Shown here: piece by piece, positions 12,760 to 25,734 of the stretch
Layout of the letters: each line of letters begins with the position of its first letter
Numbering within the stretch: the stretch's first letter is position 1
NCBI GenBank assembly: GCA_963855995.1
Contig: OY979718.1
Span: 59,064,564 to 59,128,563 of the forward strand
DNA: 64,000 bases
From: Muricea muricata
Taxonomy: Eukaryota > Cnidaria > Anthozoa > Malacalcyonacea > Plexauridae
Direction of reading: 5' to 3'
The notes under the pieces: model-generated
Databases searched by the model: none
The model's input: only the letters and a program-made list of their open reading frames with translations
Told to the model about the DNA's origin: nothing
Made by a program: the position numbers and the translations under genes

Positions 12760-15389
12760 ATTGCTGCTGACAGTTTGTATATCACCAATTATTTTATACG
12801 TTATATCAGATGTAAATTGATACAAATTGAATCGCACGTTCTGCGTTAAGGCTTCTAGAATAGTAATGTGTTTGTCTGTCGTTGTTTCGGTATGAGACAA
12901 ATTGGTTACTGTTTGACAACGTAGTGCCATCTTTTTGCAATGTTATCTCATTACTTGAAAGAGCTGAAGACAGCCATTCAGTGTTTGGGAATTAAACCCA
13001 AGGCCATAAATAAATGACTCCTATATCAAGGACACTGAACGCAATGGCATATAAAGCTCGACCAAGAAAGACGAAAGGCCCACAGAAAGTCAAAAAAGAC
13101 AACAGTTATTTGCTTGTCGCATACACCTTGCTATAAAAAATAGCTAAACAACTTAAAAAATGAGTACACAGCTTTGATTCAATAAGCGCTGTGGTCTTTG
13201 ACTCTTTCCTGAAAGAAAACACTTGCTTTAAAGGCTTTAAAGTGTTTGAGCATCGGTGCTTATACCGTAAGCTTTGGGAAGAAGTCTGTCATATATGAAT
13301 TGTAAAAGTACAGTGTAGTGGTTTAGTGGTGCCTTGAAGTCTTCTCGCCGCTATTTCTTGAGGAAAACAACTTGTCTTCTCGAACGAAGAGAAATAACGG
13401 CGAGAAGACTTAAATGCACCAACCCTATAGCCCTGTTCCCGACAGTCCAAATATTAATAAATTTGTACAAATATTAGTTAAAAACACTAGACAAATAACG
13501 TTTGCCTCCTTGGCCTCGCGGTACTGCCTAGTGTTTTCCTGCACTCCACGCCCAGCTTTGACTTAAGTTTTGGGTGGATCGAAGACCGATCTGTCACCTC
13601 AGTTGGACTTGACCATCCGCGATCCACCCAAAACTGAAGTTAAACGATGTTGGCAAGTAGGGAAGACAGTTTCTTACCCTCTCCGCCACGGAGAGAAAGA
13701 TGTTTGTCAATGAAAACTCGAACGGGTCTTTCCTTGCTCATCGAAATGCAAATAAAAAAATTTTACAAAAACACCCCTAACAGACGTTTCTTGAGAGAAT
13801 TACCAAAGTAAACTACAAGTAAAAAAGCATAAGAAACACCCGAGTAAGAAATGAATGCAAATACACTTCGTACAGGCAATAAAAACTTATTTTCAGCTTC
13901 CTAAAAAGATCATTGAACATTATACATACGGGTATTTGCTGGTCATCTGACGTCATTTACTCAGGCTACACGAAGAAGAAGCTTCGACCTTCATTGCTGC
14001 GCGACGAACGAAAATTTAGACGCTAAAAGTCTTGGGAAACGTAAGAAACTGTTCAAAAAAGGCAATTGATTGCCCAGAAATGCCAAAGAAGATACAGGGG
14101 AAACGTCTGGAGCAAATTAGAGCTAAAACGACGAAGAAATGGGGAAAAATGTTTGAAGCAAATCATGGAGTTGTTGAAACATGTCAGAATCAAAATGGCG
14201 TCATCTTCTTCTCCAATCTAAAGATGCAAATAAATCGCCCAAGTATAGTTCGACGTTGATAATATTAGATTTTTATTCAACATGTGAGTATTCCTAACCA
14301 TTTTGTGCATAGTTTAGTTATTTAATGTTGTCCTGTTTGCAAATTCGGTCTGCTTACAAGGTTGAAATTTCATTCTCTTAAATTTAATAAAATTCAGAAA
14401 AATGTACTGGTATATATAACCGAGTTTCTATTTTCTCTTTCTATCAGGATCGTAAATGAACCGTTCAAAATGAAACACCGGTGACACGATTAAAACAGAA
14501 CCTTTTTGAGGTAGAATAATTTTGACCTGAAGATTGAGTCATTCAGCTCTACAACTGATTAATTTTGTTTCAGAAATTGAAGTATTTGCTGTCATTTAAA
14601 ATGATTCTATTTTTATATATTTTATTTATTGCACTTTACATTCTAGATGTTCCAAAGATATTGTGAGGCAACCACGTGACAAAGATGATGGAGGAGGACA
14701 CAACCAAAAAGGACATTCAAGAGGATTTAGTGGTAAGAAAACCAAATATTACAATACACTTACTATCATTAGAAATTCTTTATTACCACCCCCCCCCCCC
14801 CGACTGGCAAGCGATTTGGAAAAAATAATTAAGCCCTCTGTCCATAAGGCAGCTTCCTTAACATTCTTTTCATGATCATTTTTTTTTGGCAATCCAAGTA
14901 ATGAATAAACCCCGCTCTTTTTTAAATCCTTCCTCTCCAGTAAGACCACACCCACCCCATAGCAATTGATTAATACAGAGTTTATAATGATAATTATCAT
15001 CATGTATCAAGTGCTGTATCGATAGTTTCTTCGTTATTCTTTATAAAATTCATAACTTACTTTAATTTTTCCTTAGTTTTTTTCTTTCTTTTCAAAACGT
15101 CTTTCACCCACTGATACACTGTTCAGATTTCCAGTTCAAATTTAAAGGGATACCGAGCCAGGGGCAATGTCGTCAGAACCCTGACTCAACAAGTGTGCAC
15201 ATGATGTTTGATTTGAACTGCAGGTCTGATCCGTATTAATCCTTACAGTTCAGGCACTGGTTTAATTTCGACAGGAAATGTCCCCTCCATGCCCTCTTCT
15301 TTCCCCGAGCACCCTTTCTAGGGTAGTACCCTCTTCGTTCACACCGCTTCAATATTTTTCCTCTTTACATCTTCTTTCTCCCAATAGCT

Positions 15390-15722
15390 CTCTCATAAGT
15401 TGGGACTGAGCCCACGACCTCAGGGGGTTACAGACGGTTGCTCTGACGATTGCGATACTTGGACATTACTGTGCAGGATAAAACAATCCTACACGAGAAA
15501 TTTGAATTCCCTTGCGCGAAATTGTGTTTTACTGTAATTATTTTATAAAACAATTAGAAAATAGTTTCCTGGGCAGGATAGAGTCATCCATGTACTTGGA
15601 AGGTTTAACTTCGACTCGATCCCACGCGCATGCGTACGACGCTATCTTGAACAGAAAACCATTTGGTATTTTGTTACTCTATTATTTTCTTATTACGTAA
15701 CCAAAAAATGTAACCCAGACTC
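15390..15722 (-). mobile_element. SINE-like insertion, right arm only
   Basis: The left arm passes straight from the AAATATTGAAG-side sequence to the AATTTTCTGAG-side sequence (about 9750), so about 330 bases are extra here. Read on the minus strand, GGGCTCAGTCCC (complement of 15402-15413) resembles a pol III B box (consensus GGTTCRANYCC), and GTCAGAGCAACCGTC just upstream resembles an eroded tRNA D-arm/anticodon region. This suggests a tRNA-derived SINE. No clear A box or poly-A tail was seen, so the class is tentative. Confidence 0.4.
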
Positions 15723-17691
15723 AGAAAATTGTGGGTTTCTTGGGCTTCTAACGTACGCGGTCAAATACTTCTTTTCAAATTTCTTAAAATATAAATATTC
15801 CTTGTTTCAAGTAGCCCCGCATAAAATATACAGTATTTGTTTATTCAGAAATATTATCCAGATTTTGCTTCAAAAGAGTTCAGAAAAATATATAAATATA
15901 TTTGCCCACGAACATCAGGGAACTAGCAATGGCAGCAAAGAACAGCTTCAAATTCCGCCTTTTTCTGTTTTCATGGAGTCGCATACATACAGTTTATTCA
16001 TTACCACCTGATGTATAACTTGCTGCCGGATATTATCAAACCATGTTGACTTGTCCACGGGTTTAATCATCTTGAAGTTTTGTCCGCGTCGGCTAACCTC
16101 TGTGACCTGCCACGCCTATTCTAATTACTTGGTCCTCTCTAATGTTTACTAACGTAGTTTTCATTGCTTATCCTCTAAACATTTTTCTAAACATCCTAAT
16201 TACTTATTTTTTAAAGGATGTCAAGTAAAAAGTGAATTCTATCACACCAACCACCAACCAATAACAGAACAAGATGAAAACGAATTGGCATTGACCTAAG
16301 AAGTGAATCACCAGCTGTGTCCATCATCAGTTGTCAAGATGAAAATACTATCACAATGTACGATTTATCAAAGTCATTTACAATCACATTTTCATGTAGT
16401 TTCCAATATTCTGAAATATATTGTAACATCAATTCTCTCCTTATTTTATGATGGTTGACCGGATATCAACGAGCTTCTTACCTACTGGACCGGCGTGATA
16501 TTCTGGGAAGACAGAATGGCAATCAGATGAACCATAAACAGCATGAAGAAACAAGACCAACCGAAGCCACGACGACCTAAAGATAGAATGAAAGTACGTT
16601 ATTTTGTCGTTTCCATTCTCTTTGTCGTTTCAATGAAAATCAATATCTCGAACTAACGTCGCCAGTGTCGGTGATGTACGGCATATGGAAATACAATATG
16701 TTTCACTGCCTGAAACGAGACAAACAGAATTTTAAGGTCCCGGGAACTTAATATTTACCTTAGTGGTAAAGATAGAAATTGAATAGGTTGTTTGCCATCT
16801 TAGATTATTTTTGATCTCATTAACGTTGATTTTGTTGATGTGACAAGTTGGGTTAGGCACGTAAAACCATTCCCAAATCAAAATATGCCTAATGAATATA
16901 ATGTTGAAAACTGATTCAAGAAAAACTAATTTCGCGCCACCCTGCTTGGACATAACATGCATATTTTAAATAACCTAAGACGGTGGATGGCAAATTTTGG
17001 TAATAATTCCAAAATAATTTGGTAAATCTGCTATCTTTTACAGTAATACAGTTGATAAATTATTTGCAATCATTATTTAATAATAGGATGTGAAAAATCC
17101 CCTGCAAAAAGCCGAATGAACGATCCTGGACGACAAGACCCCACAAAACAACAACAATCCACAAGAGCGAGAAGGACACGACATTGCAATAGAAAATAGT
17201 GGTAATTTATGCGTAAGTAGAAAACAAGATACTTATTAAAATATCAAAGAGGATTTAAGTAATTTTCAATGTTTCTCTTTGAAAAAATCATTGTTTTTGT
17301 TAAGAGAGAAAATCTAGATTGAAATAGCATTGATTTTAAATAATTTTCAAAGAAACTACATAGAACGTTATAGGAGTTTATAGTTCAATCTTCCAGTCCA
17401 AAAAATCGGGAGAAAATATAACGGCTAACGTTGAGTTATGTTTTTTTTAAAGAACCAAAACCTCAACACAAAAAAAAAATGTCCTCGAACATTTAAATTT
17501 GGATATTTCTATAAACGTTTCTTAATAATACTACTTAGTATAAGCATTTTGTCAGCATTCCGTCGCTTTATACCTTCAAAAAATGGGAAAAATCTATATT
17601 TATTCTATTCTACATTCAAATTAGCCGCGAATTTCATTACGGTTTATTCTCATGGGGCAATATGGAACAGATCGTAACTTAGTACACAGTA

Positions 17692-18187
17692 CAGGGTGTC
17701 CCAAAAAACCCCAAAAACTATTGAAATCACCTATTGTTAACATTTGAATGCCCTAGCACTTGTTAAAAAATTAAAATATCTTTGTAAAGTACGTTTGTTT
17801 TGCTCATGGGAATTTACATTTGTAAGTTGTTTTCTCTAAACTCTAAAAGCAAATCAGGCTTAGAAAAAATGAAAAGAATACTATCTTGTTAGTTTGCTTG
17901 ATGTCGTCATTTTCCCGGCTGAAACAACTTATACCTGTAGGTAATATTGATAAAAACCAAATTGAATAGGCTAAAATAACCCATGCATAAAATTTGACTG
18001 CATTTTTAATATGCACTCGTAGGTTTAGTTTTTTTGTCTGGCATAAAAGTGGTTAACACTGAGTATTACTATCAATTATGACGGTTATGTCAATAGTTTA
18101 TCTACTCGTGGGTTCAATTTAGTTCTAGGTATTGAAATTATAATAATAGATCATTTTCAATAGTTTTTGGTTTTTTTGGACACCCTG
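17692..18187. mobile_element. Extra family-A MITE, right arm only
   Basis: Has the same CAGGGTGTCCC and CACCCTG termini and TA flanks as the element at 18640-19005, with about 130 extra internal bases. The left arm has no counterpart: its corresponding stretch (about 7040) reads through GCCCTATACTGTGTACTTA. The copy therefore arrived after the arms separated, or was lost from the left. Confidence 0.65.
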
Positions 18188-18189
18188 TA

Positions 18190-18637
18190 CAGGGTGAGTG
18201 AAAAAAAACTGATGCTCTTTCAAATTCAAATTAGCTGCAATTTCATTACGGTGTATTCCCATGGGTATACAAAGAAGAGATCGTGATTTAGTACACAGTA
18301 CGTAAACCACAAAGACTCTTTGTTCCGTTGTCAATTACACCATGTTGTCGTGTTTCGGACTTTGTCTTGTTTCTGACAATTCTTGCACGGCTAAAATTAT
18401 GCATTTTAACTTCCACTGGGAATTAGATTTTGTTTTAGATCAACGTCTGTCAAATTGCAAGAATGCAATGCTGCTAGTTTGAATTTCAATAGTATCAGTT
18501 TTTTTTTTACTCATCCTGTTCTGTGTACTTAGTCACGATCTGTTCTCTGTATACCTATGGGAATACTTAAAGTTCCGTAATGAAATTCGCGGCTAATTTG
18601 AATTTGAAAGGGCATCAGTTTTTTTGTACTCACCCTG
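18190..18637. mobile_element. Family-B MITE (right arm)
   Basis: Runs from CAGGGTGAGTG to the CACCCTG that directly abuts the family-A element at 18640. It contains the AATTAGCTGC and GCGGCTAATTTG stretches of the family and is about 90 bases longer than its left-arm partner (6451-6809). Confidence 0.65.
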
Positions 18638-18639
18638 TA

Positions 18640-19005
18640 CAGGGTGTCCTAAAAAACCCCAAAAACTATTGAAATGATCTATTGTTAACATTTGAATGCC
18701 CTAGCACTTGTTAAAAAATTAAAATACTTTGTAAAGTACGTTTGTTTTGCTCATGGGAATTTACATTTGTAAATTGTTTTCTCTAAATCAAATAACCCAT
18801 GCATAAAATTTGATTGCATTTTTAATATGCACTCATAGGTTTAGTTTTTTTGTCTGGCATAAAAATGGTTAACGCTGAGTATTACTATTAATCATGACGG
18901 TTATATCAATACTTTATCCACTCGTGGGTTCAATCTAGTGCCAGGCATTGAAATTCTAACAATAGATCATTTTCAATAGTTTTTGGGGTTTTTTGGGACA
19001 CCCTG
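18640..19005. mobile_element. TA-flanked MITE, family A (right arm)
   Basis: Counterpart of 6082-6448: same termini (CAGGGTGTCC at the left, CACCCTG at the right), same TA flanks, nearly identical interior. Confidence 0.8.
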
Positions 19006-20486
19006 TATAACAACAATTCACTGAGATTCTAATTCCCAGAGGAATATACTATATTTCTTTGTTTCTCAGTTAATTTGATTCATACATGCATGAACATCAG
19101 CGTGATTCATTATTTTTTGCGCATTTTTAATTCCCATGAGAATACAACTTGCTTTGTTTTAATGGTAGCTAATATTCTGTTAATGGTGAGATTTGACGTT
19201 ATAATGAGAATCCTCTTTGATTATTAATATGATAAGTATCTTGGTGCTTTCAGGTTTGTTTTGGTAAGCAGGAACAATGGAACAACTTTTAAGTCATTGT
19301 TTGTGTGCACTAAAGCAAATTACGAAAGTGGTTTGAGAGCAGCTGCGACGTACCATGCAAATAAAGGCGTTTCGGTTAAATAAGGATGAGAATTACGGTA
19401 AAGTTCAAAATGTTGAACTATATATAGAGTAGCTATACTATATATAAAAACATTTAAAATTGCATGTCAACTACACGCAGTTAAGGATTTAAATTTCTAT
19501 TGAAGAGTCTAATATAAAAACGACTTTAGTTGTGTTTCAAGTTTTAAATTACTTTTTATCTTTTGCATAATTCTCATGCTTATTTGACCCAGCCGTAGAC
19601 TTTGGTAAGTATCAGGTTTATATTTACTTCGAACCAGTTAACACAACGAAAAGCCCATGCCCTTTCAGCTATAAGGTTTTACGTGCATGAAAACGTAATG
19701 AAATTCTCAGTCTAAGTGGGTTTAAGTAGCTAGAGATAACGTAATTTATCTTTTTATTTTGCTTTTTTGTTTATACCGTAATTTATTACCTAAATGTATA
19801 GACTGTGAGGGTGTGCGCCGCGTGTAAGTTGCATGGGGTTAGACTTATTGAAGGAATTAAAATTTTTGAAAGTATGCTTAAAAAACCAAAATCTATCGTT
19901 ACTTCCAACAAAACAGCTAAGAATAAGTCTCACTGTGCATAAATTAAATTGGCCTATTGTTATTATTTTGACTAGAAAAATGTGAATTAAGTTTTGTATA
20001 TTTTGCAAGAAAATTTAATAATTCTCACCTGTTTTAATAGAGGACCTTTGACGTTTTTACATTCGGCCTTTTTTCTGTTTACCTTTGACCTAAAACATCG
20101 GAATAAATTACAATTAAAATTCATGCTTTGGCGAAATTTTAATTCTTTTAATTTTCGGAATTGGGTGGCAGTCGGGGTGGTGGGAGGTGCATGCGGGTTT
20201 ATCAGCTGTGAGTGACTGTGCGATTGTGAGGAAAGTGAAGGTAACGAATGGAATGCAGGAGCTTAGGATTGAGGAAGACAGCTTAGAACCGAGGCAGGTA
20301 GGCAGATGGTAGGATCAGTGGGGGGCACTTGTCATTTTGGCCTTGGGAATCAAATTTGCATGCTAGGTACTTAAGTTGCTAACGTTTGTTGTTTTAATTT
20401 GTTAGGTATGCGCGGCTGCTCTCCAGGGAAGATCAACTTAGCAATTTGCATATTAGCATTCGCAAAGTTGGTCTTCTCTTCGCCGG

Positions 20487-20609
20487 CTACCCCGGCCAGC
20501 TCTCCGAGTGCTACTTCCACTGCAAAGTAGAGGTACTTGTACTATAATACATATAGTACAAGTACCTCTACTTGGGTGGGAGTAGCACTTGGGGAGCTGG
20601 CTGGGGTAG
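20487..20609. mobile_element. Hairpin-type MITE (right-arm copy)
   Basis: Counterpart of the hairpin at 4478-4600, with the same stem (CTACCCCGGCCAGCTCTCC to GGAGCTGGCTGGGGTAG) and the same central palindrome around GTACTTGTACTA. Confidence 0.75.
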
Positions 20610-23600
20610 GGGGATTTTTTTTATTCAATTTCTCAATTCCCATGGGAATTGAATTTTTAATTAAAAGGGGTCACATGTAAAATTTTTAAACAATTTATTG
20701 AAAATAACTTGTAAATATTACAATTTGAATAACAATAAAAAGAGATTAACTACCACAAACTTGTACTCGTTCAAATAACAATAAACGAAAACAGAACATG
20801 GCAGAAAGAGAATAAAAAACATTGAGAAACACCTTCAGTTGGTCTTCTCAAGATAAATATTTATACTTCAAGATATTTAATAATCATGAAGTGAAAACAA
20901 CACCGAGTTGTTTCACAATCACAAAAAAATATATGGCTAAAAATATGCAACTGAATAAAAGTCGAAGTGAACGTTGTTCTCTTTAAAAACATAGTTTAAG
21001 AGGACGGTAAGCCTTAGCATATATAATTAGAAAGGCTTCCAGAAGTTAGTCAGATTTTTATAATCATGTAACTACCCTGTCAATTTAGTCCCTGTGGGAA
21101 GAAACCAGAGTACCCGGAAGTACTTTTTCACACATGAAGCAATGTAAACCTTACACATAAAAACATTTTTTGAGAATAGAAAGATATCATTTCATAAATG
21201 CACAAATTGCTAACCAATTTTGATGGCTTTGCAACATGTAACGAAAACGCATGATTACCACAGAAAATACTTTGTTTTACTCGAAATAACTCGAATTTTA
21301 AATTTCGAAAAAAATTTTTATGGTATCAAATTGACAAAGGCGTAATATTTCAGTCTTCGGAGCCACATATTTTTCTGATTGTGTTTCTAACCTGACAATG
21401 TGGAACTGACGGACAAACAAAAGCTTTCTGCATAATTTGGTTGAGATAACTTTGAAAATCTTTTTTGATATTCATAATTTTGTGTTTCTTTATTGGTCCA
21501 AATGCATTTTTTCATAGGGGAAAAAGCTGAAAAACAATGTACCAAGATTCGTCACAAGTTCCAAATGTACAGCAGTTATCAATGATCAAAAGAAATGTGT
21601 GCCAAATTATTAATGACTTTTAATGAAACGAACACTTTGTTGCTGTTTATAAAATTGTAGTTTCAAAGTTAAAAAGACCAAACTAAAAAAAGTTGAAATA
21701 AATTACTTCAATTCGTGTTCAATTAAAAAGTGTAAACTTACAATAAAATGTATTCGAAAAATGCCTAATGATTGAATTTAGTCAATTTTTTAAAGGTATC
21801 AATGTCAGGTTAAAAACAAATCTCTTTGAAGTATAAACTTATCTTTACTTACTTGCTGAAAAGACCATGTTAAAAGCCATGTTAATCTGTTTTCATATAT
21901 TATTATTGTTATGGTTACAAACTGGAACTATTTCAAAAGTAAACTTAAACTGATGCAAATGGAATGGATGTTTAAAATAACAAATTACTCGAATTGCCAA
22001 ACACAAACTCACTGCAATGTTAAAGAAAAAATCTTGTAATTTTCAAAATAAAAATGTTATCAAATCAAAGTCTGGGAGCACTTTATATGATTTTACTCCA
22101 TCTAATGCCAGATCATTTTATTCTTAATTAGAAATATCTGGCATGCAAAAAACTAAATTTGTAATGTTAAAAAATCTGTAAAATCTGAAATATAGCATCA
22201 CTATTAATTTTTGATTTTTTGAAATACTAGCAGAGCTCCCATATAATAGTATTGTATTTCACATGTTTTCATTGCTACGGTGCAAAACATGGCCTGCAGA
22301 ATTTAGTTGTCTAGTTGTTGTTTTCCTTGCTATGTTAGTAAAGTAATTTTAATTCTCCCACTTCAACTTTTTTGCACTTTGTGCTAAGTACAATTGCTTC
22401 AGTTCAATTCAATTCCAAGCAAGTTCCACTTTGCAACAAATCTAAGATGATAAGCTAGCTTATTTTCACCTCAAGTAGTTCATCTCAAAGGAGGAACATT
22501 CACTTAAAAAATGCTCAAAGAACATCTGGAACTGTTGTGATTTTCAAATGAAGTTTCCAAACTTTCAAATAAAGACTGAAAGAAGATTAAGGTGGTAAAC
22601 CAGGAAACAAAGGACATGTTTTTAAGTAAGTAAAAAATAATTCAAATAACATCTTTTCTACGGTTTTTTTAAGCAGAAAGACTACACTATATATTCAGCA
22701 ACATTCAATTTAATTGCAATATCAAAATTCTAGTGGATTGTTTCTGGTAAACTACCTCAATCTCCTCTATATCAAATCAGTAAAATATTACTAAGTCAAA
22801 TAATGATGAAACTAGGTTTTTTTATCACTGAAACCAACTTGGTTTTTTCAAATATGTAAAAGTACACCAATTTCATCATGCATTTAGAAAGTTACACATC
22901 TCATCATTATTTGACTAAATTTCTGAGATTAAAATGCTTCGAGCACCTGGGACTTTCCATGATAAGCGGTTGCACAAAATGATCACAATCGTTGACAACG
23001 AAACTGCCAATTCTCAAATTATATTGTCTTAACTGTTGTATCACCCAAACAGTATTCGAAGCATTTCAATTCAAAATAATACTTAAAAGTATCAAAACCT
23101 TATGTGCACTTTTCATCAAGAGTGGTCACTTCTTCAGGATTCATCAGCTGGACAAGCTTTCATGGAACTTTCAACAATACAGTAGAACTACAAAAAAAAA
23201 CAAAATACAAGATAAGCAGATGAAAATTTGACCAGACATGTTTGAATTTTGTTTATTAGAAGGGGGACTTATATATTATTCAGCTTCACTACAGAGGCAG
23301 GGTCACCACAACAGTGCACACCATGGCTTTCAACAGGGCATGAGCATATGCACTCCCACAAGTGTCCAAGTGTGTAAAGGTGCACAGTTGTTTACATGTG
23401 CCAAGGTTGGGCAGTAGAGAGAAATGGGGAAAAGAAAAGTACTTGTAATGAAAATAGCATATTAAATAGGCACTGAAAGCTAATTATGAAACAGTAGTTT
23501 AAACGCTCTCCAAAATTTTTTCATCGCTGAACAGATTAATTTATGCAAAAGAGATTTAGGTTTAGAGAAGAGTTTGGTGTCAGGTTGAGGTCAGTACTGC

Positions 23601-23701
23601 ATTTACAGCTTAAAAATATACAAACCATGTTGGAATTTTTATGCTTTATTAAATAGACTTTATTAGTTTCCTACTAACAAACAATAAAACTGACCGTATA
23701 T

Positions 23702-24430
23702 TAGTGCTGTGCAAACTCCGGTTTTGTCACCTCCGGCTCCGGCTCCGGCAAAAAAAACTACAGCTCCGGGAAAAAAAACTCCGGCTCCGGCAGAAAATTT
23801 TAGCCTTGTGCAAATTTGTCAAAATTGGAAATTTTTGCAGTTTAAATTGGAAACGCCATCTTTGTGAACACTTCGCATTCTTCGCATTAACATTTTGTAA
23901 TATGCATGATGCACGGTATTGTATTTGCAAAAACAAGACGCAAGGTCAATGTGGTTAAAACTGTTTATTATCAAACTTAATGAAAGCAAGTTTACCAATG
24001 TTTCCTGTTACAATGCTACCCGCCAAAGGAAAGACTCTGCTCTCAGACCTTACTGATGAGGGTAATGTTTCAGTTATTCTTTAAAACACATATTCGACCT
24101 TTCATGTTGACAATAATGTCAATATTGTAAGCATAGCATTGCAGCGTTCGATGAAATTTTTAGGTAAAATTTTCACATGCTTTACCGTCTTGCGGACGTC
24201 ACAGTTATACAAAAATAACATAAAATACCATAATTATAATTTGTATGTTGGTGTCAAGCTGTATTGGGCTGTATTTACTTTTTCTTCGATGGAGTAAGTT
24301 TTTCGTTAATCTATGATAGAAGTTTGCAACACAGTTTGCCGGAGGTGAACAAACTCCGGCTCCAGCTCCGGCTCCGGCAAAATAGGGCAAAACTCCGGCT
24401 CCGGCTCTCCGGCTCCGGTGCACAGCACTA
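23702..24430. mobile_element. Non-autonomous hAT-like transposon with 8-bp TSD, right arm only
   Basis: The terminal inverted repeats are TAGTGCTGTGCA at 23702 and the reverse complement TGCACAGCACTA ending at 24430. An 8-bp direct repeat CCGTATAT flanks both ends (23694-23701 and 24431-24438), as expected for hAT transposition. The left arm has one copy of the near-identical octamer (reverse complement of ATATACAG, about 1211-1218) and no insert: an empty site. Subterminal regions are built from CTCCGG hexamer repeats, typical of transposase-binding arrays. No transposase frame is present. Confidence 0.88.
23720..23800 (+). repeat. CTCCGG hexamer array, 5' subterminal part of the hAT element
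   Basis: Tandem and spaced CTCCGG units (CCGGCTCCGGCTCCGG) separated by A-runs. A second array at about 24353-24420 faces it at the other end. Such subterminal repeats commonly bind hAT transposases; that role here is inferred. Confidence 0.7.
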
Positions 24431-25540
24431 CCGTATATTTCATCTAAACTGTAGTTTTTACTTCGACAATCAACAGTTGGGAAGACTAAAGACCCTGTAT
24501 TAAATGAAGCACTTTTCGTGCACTGCACAATAAACCAGGAGATTAAGTTGTGCACTGCCTGCTGTGCATGTGGTCTCATAGTCTTGTGGCCAACTATCAT
24601 AGTCAACTGTCTAGAATGTCTAATTTTTCGGGTCGCCACCAACCTATTCTAACAGGCTTTGTGAGTGGTTGGTTATAACAATGAAAGACAATGAACTATA
24701 GAAATTGGTTTTCTAAAGAACGAATCATGAACAAGGATGACTATTGTTTTAAAAGTCCAATTACAAGGCCTGATCATTTTAGGTTGGTATTTACCCAATT
24801 TTTCCCGACTTTATCCTGTGGGTCTGAGGCATGCTCTGTCAGAAAGAAACTATCACACCCAAAATGCTATTTCCCATATTCTGAGGCACATATTTACTAC
24901 AAAATTTAGTTGTGGAGAACACAAATTGTGCACCATTTGAGCACCAAGAACTTTGTGCACTAATTTGTGCACCAGAAAGCAGCCTTTGTCATCATCTTCA
25001 TTGCATATTGGCTATAAAGACCAAGGTTTCACAAGTGCAAAACACAATCTCAAATATTTCCCTAAATTCAGCCTAATTTTCCACTAATTTTATCTACATT
25101 AGAGACCTAGATACTCTTCTACAACTACTCATAGAAAATAAGACATATTACCTTGAAATAAAGGCAGGATTTCTTCAATATGTGTACAGTTTTAAGACAT
25201 CGTTCTTGCTTTGCGTCGGAAATTAAATTTGGGTAATTTCTCACTGCCAACGATAAAACCCGATGCAAGCCGATAAATCCCGAACAATTCCGAGCAACTG
25301 GAAGAGAGAAAAGCACGAGGGGGTGGTTTAGTGGTGAAATCAATCATGGTGACACTATCTGAAGGGTTGGTTATATCTCCAACGAACTTTGCCAGTGTCA
25401 GTAGGGCAATCAAAAGCACACAAAAGCAGGATCTTTCGCTACCTGCAAAACAAACAGAATTTGACTTCCCGTCGAAAGGCCTTCGCTCGGAATTTCCAAT
25501 ATGCGGAATAGGGAAGTATACGGAAGGGGGGTTCTGGCGC

Positions 25541-25563
25541 GGGTGGAGCAAGAGGCTCCACCC
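25541..25563. repeat. Perfect 9-bp stem hairpin at the edge of the Rep-like element
   Basis: GGGTGGAGC, loop AAGAG, GCTCCACCC. It lies between the end of the giant inverted duplication (25477) and the direct repeat CATGACGTCACC (25563-25574). Confidence 0.7.
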
Positions 25564-25734
25564 ATGACGTCACCATTTCTTAACTTATTCAGGTTCGCGT
25601 TAATTTATACAAGCCTGTTTGATATTTTTGAAGGATGCTGTTTGTTAATCCACAGTTTTTCTGGCCACGTTGATTATAGAAACTATTGCTTTCCTCACAA
25701 CTTCGCCGTTATCTACATTAATTTTGTTTATAAT

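Larger units (their letters stand above)
12760..25477 (-). repeat. Right arm of the giant inverted duplication
   Basis: Reverse-complement partner of 268-12380, ending at GTCGAAA (25471-25477). It is somewhat longer than the left arm because of private insertions: a hAT element (23702-24430), a SINE-like segment (about 15390-15722), an extra MITE copy (17692-18187) and roughly 120 extra bases near 23400-23520. It lacks the RecQ-bearing element of the left arm. Similarity varies along the arm: very high around 19000-20600, visibly lower near the centre and the outer end. No functional gene was recognised. Confidence 0.9.

Noticed and set aside
24205..24642. 145-codon minus-strand frame
   Set aside because: It crosses the end of the hAT element and its hexamer array, so it is a chance fusion of element and flank.
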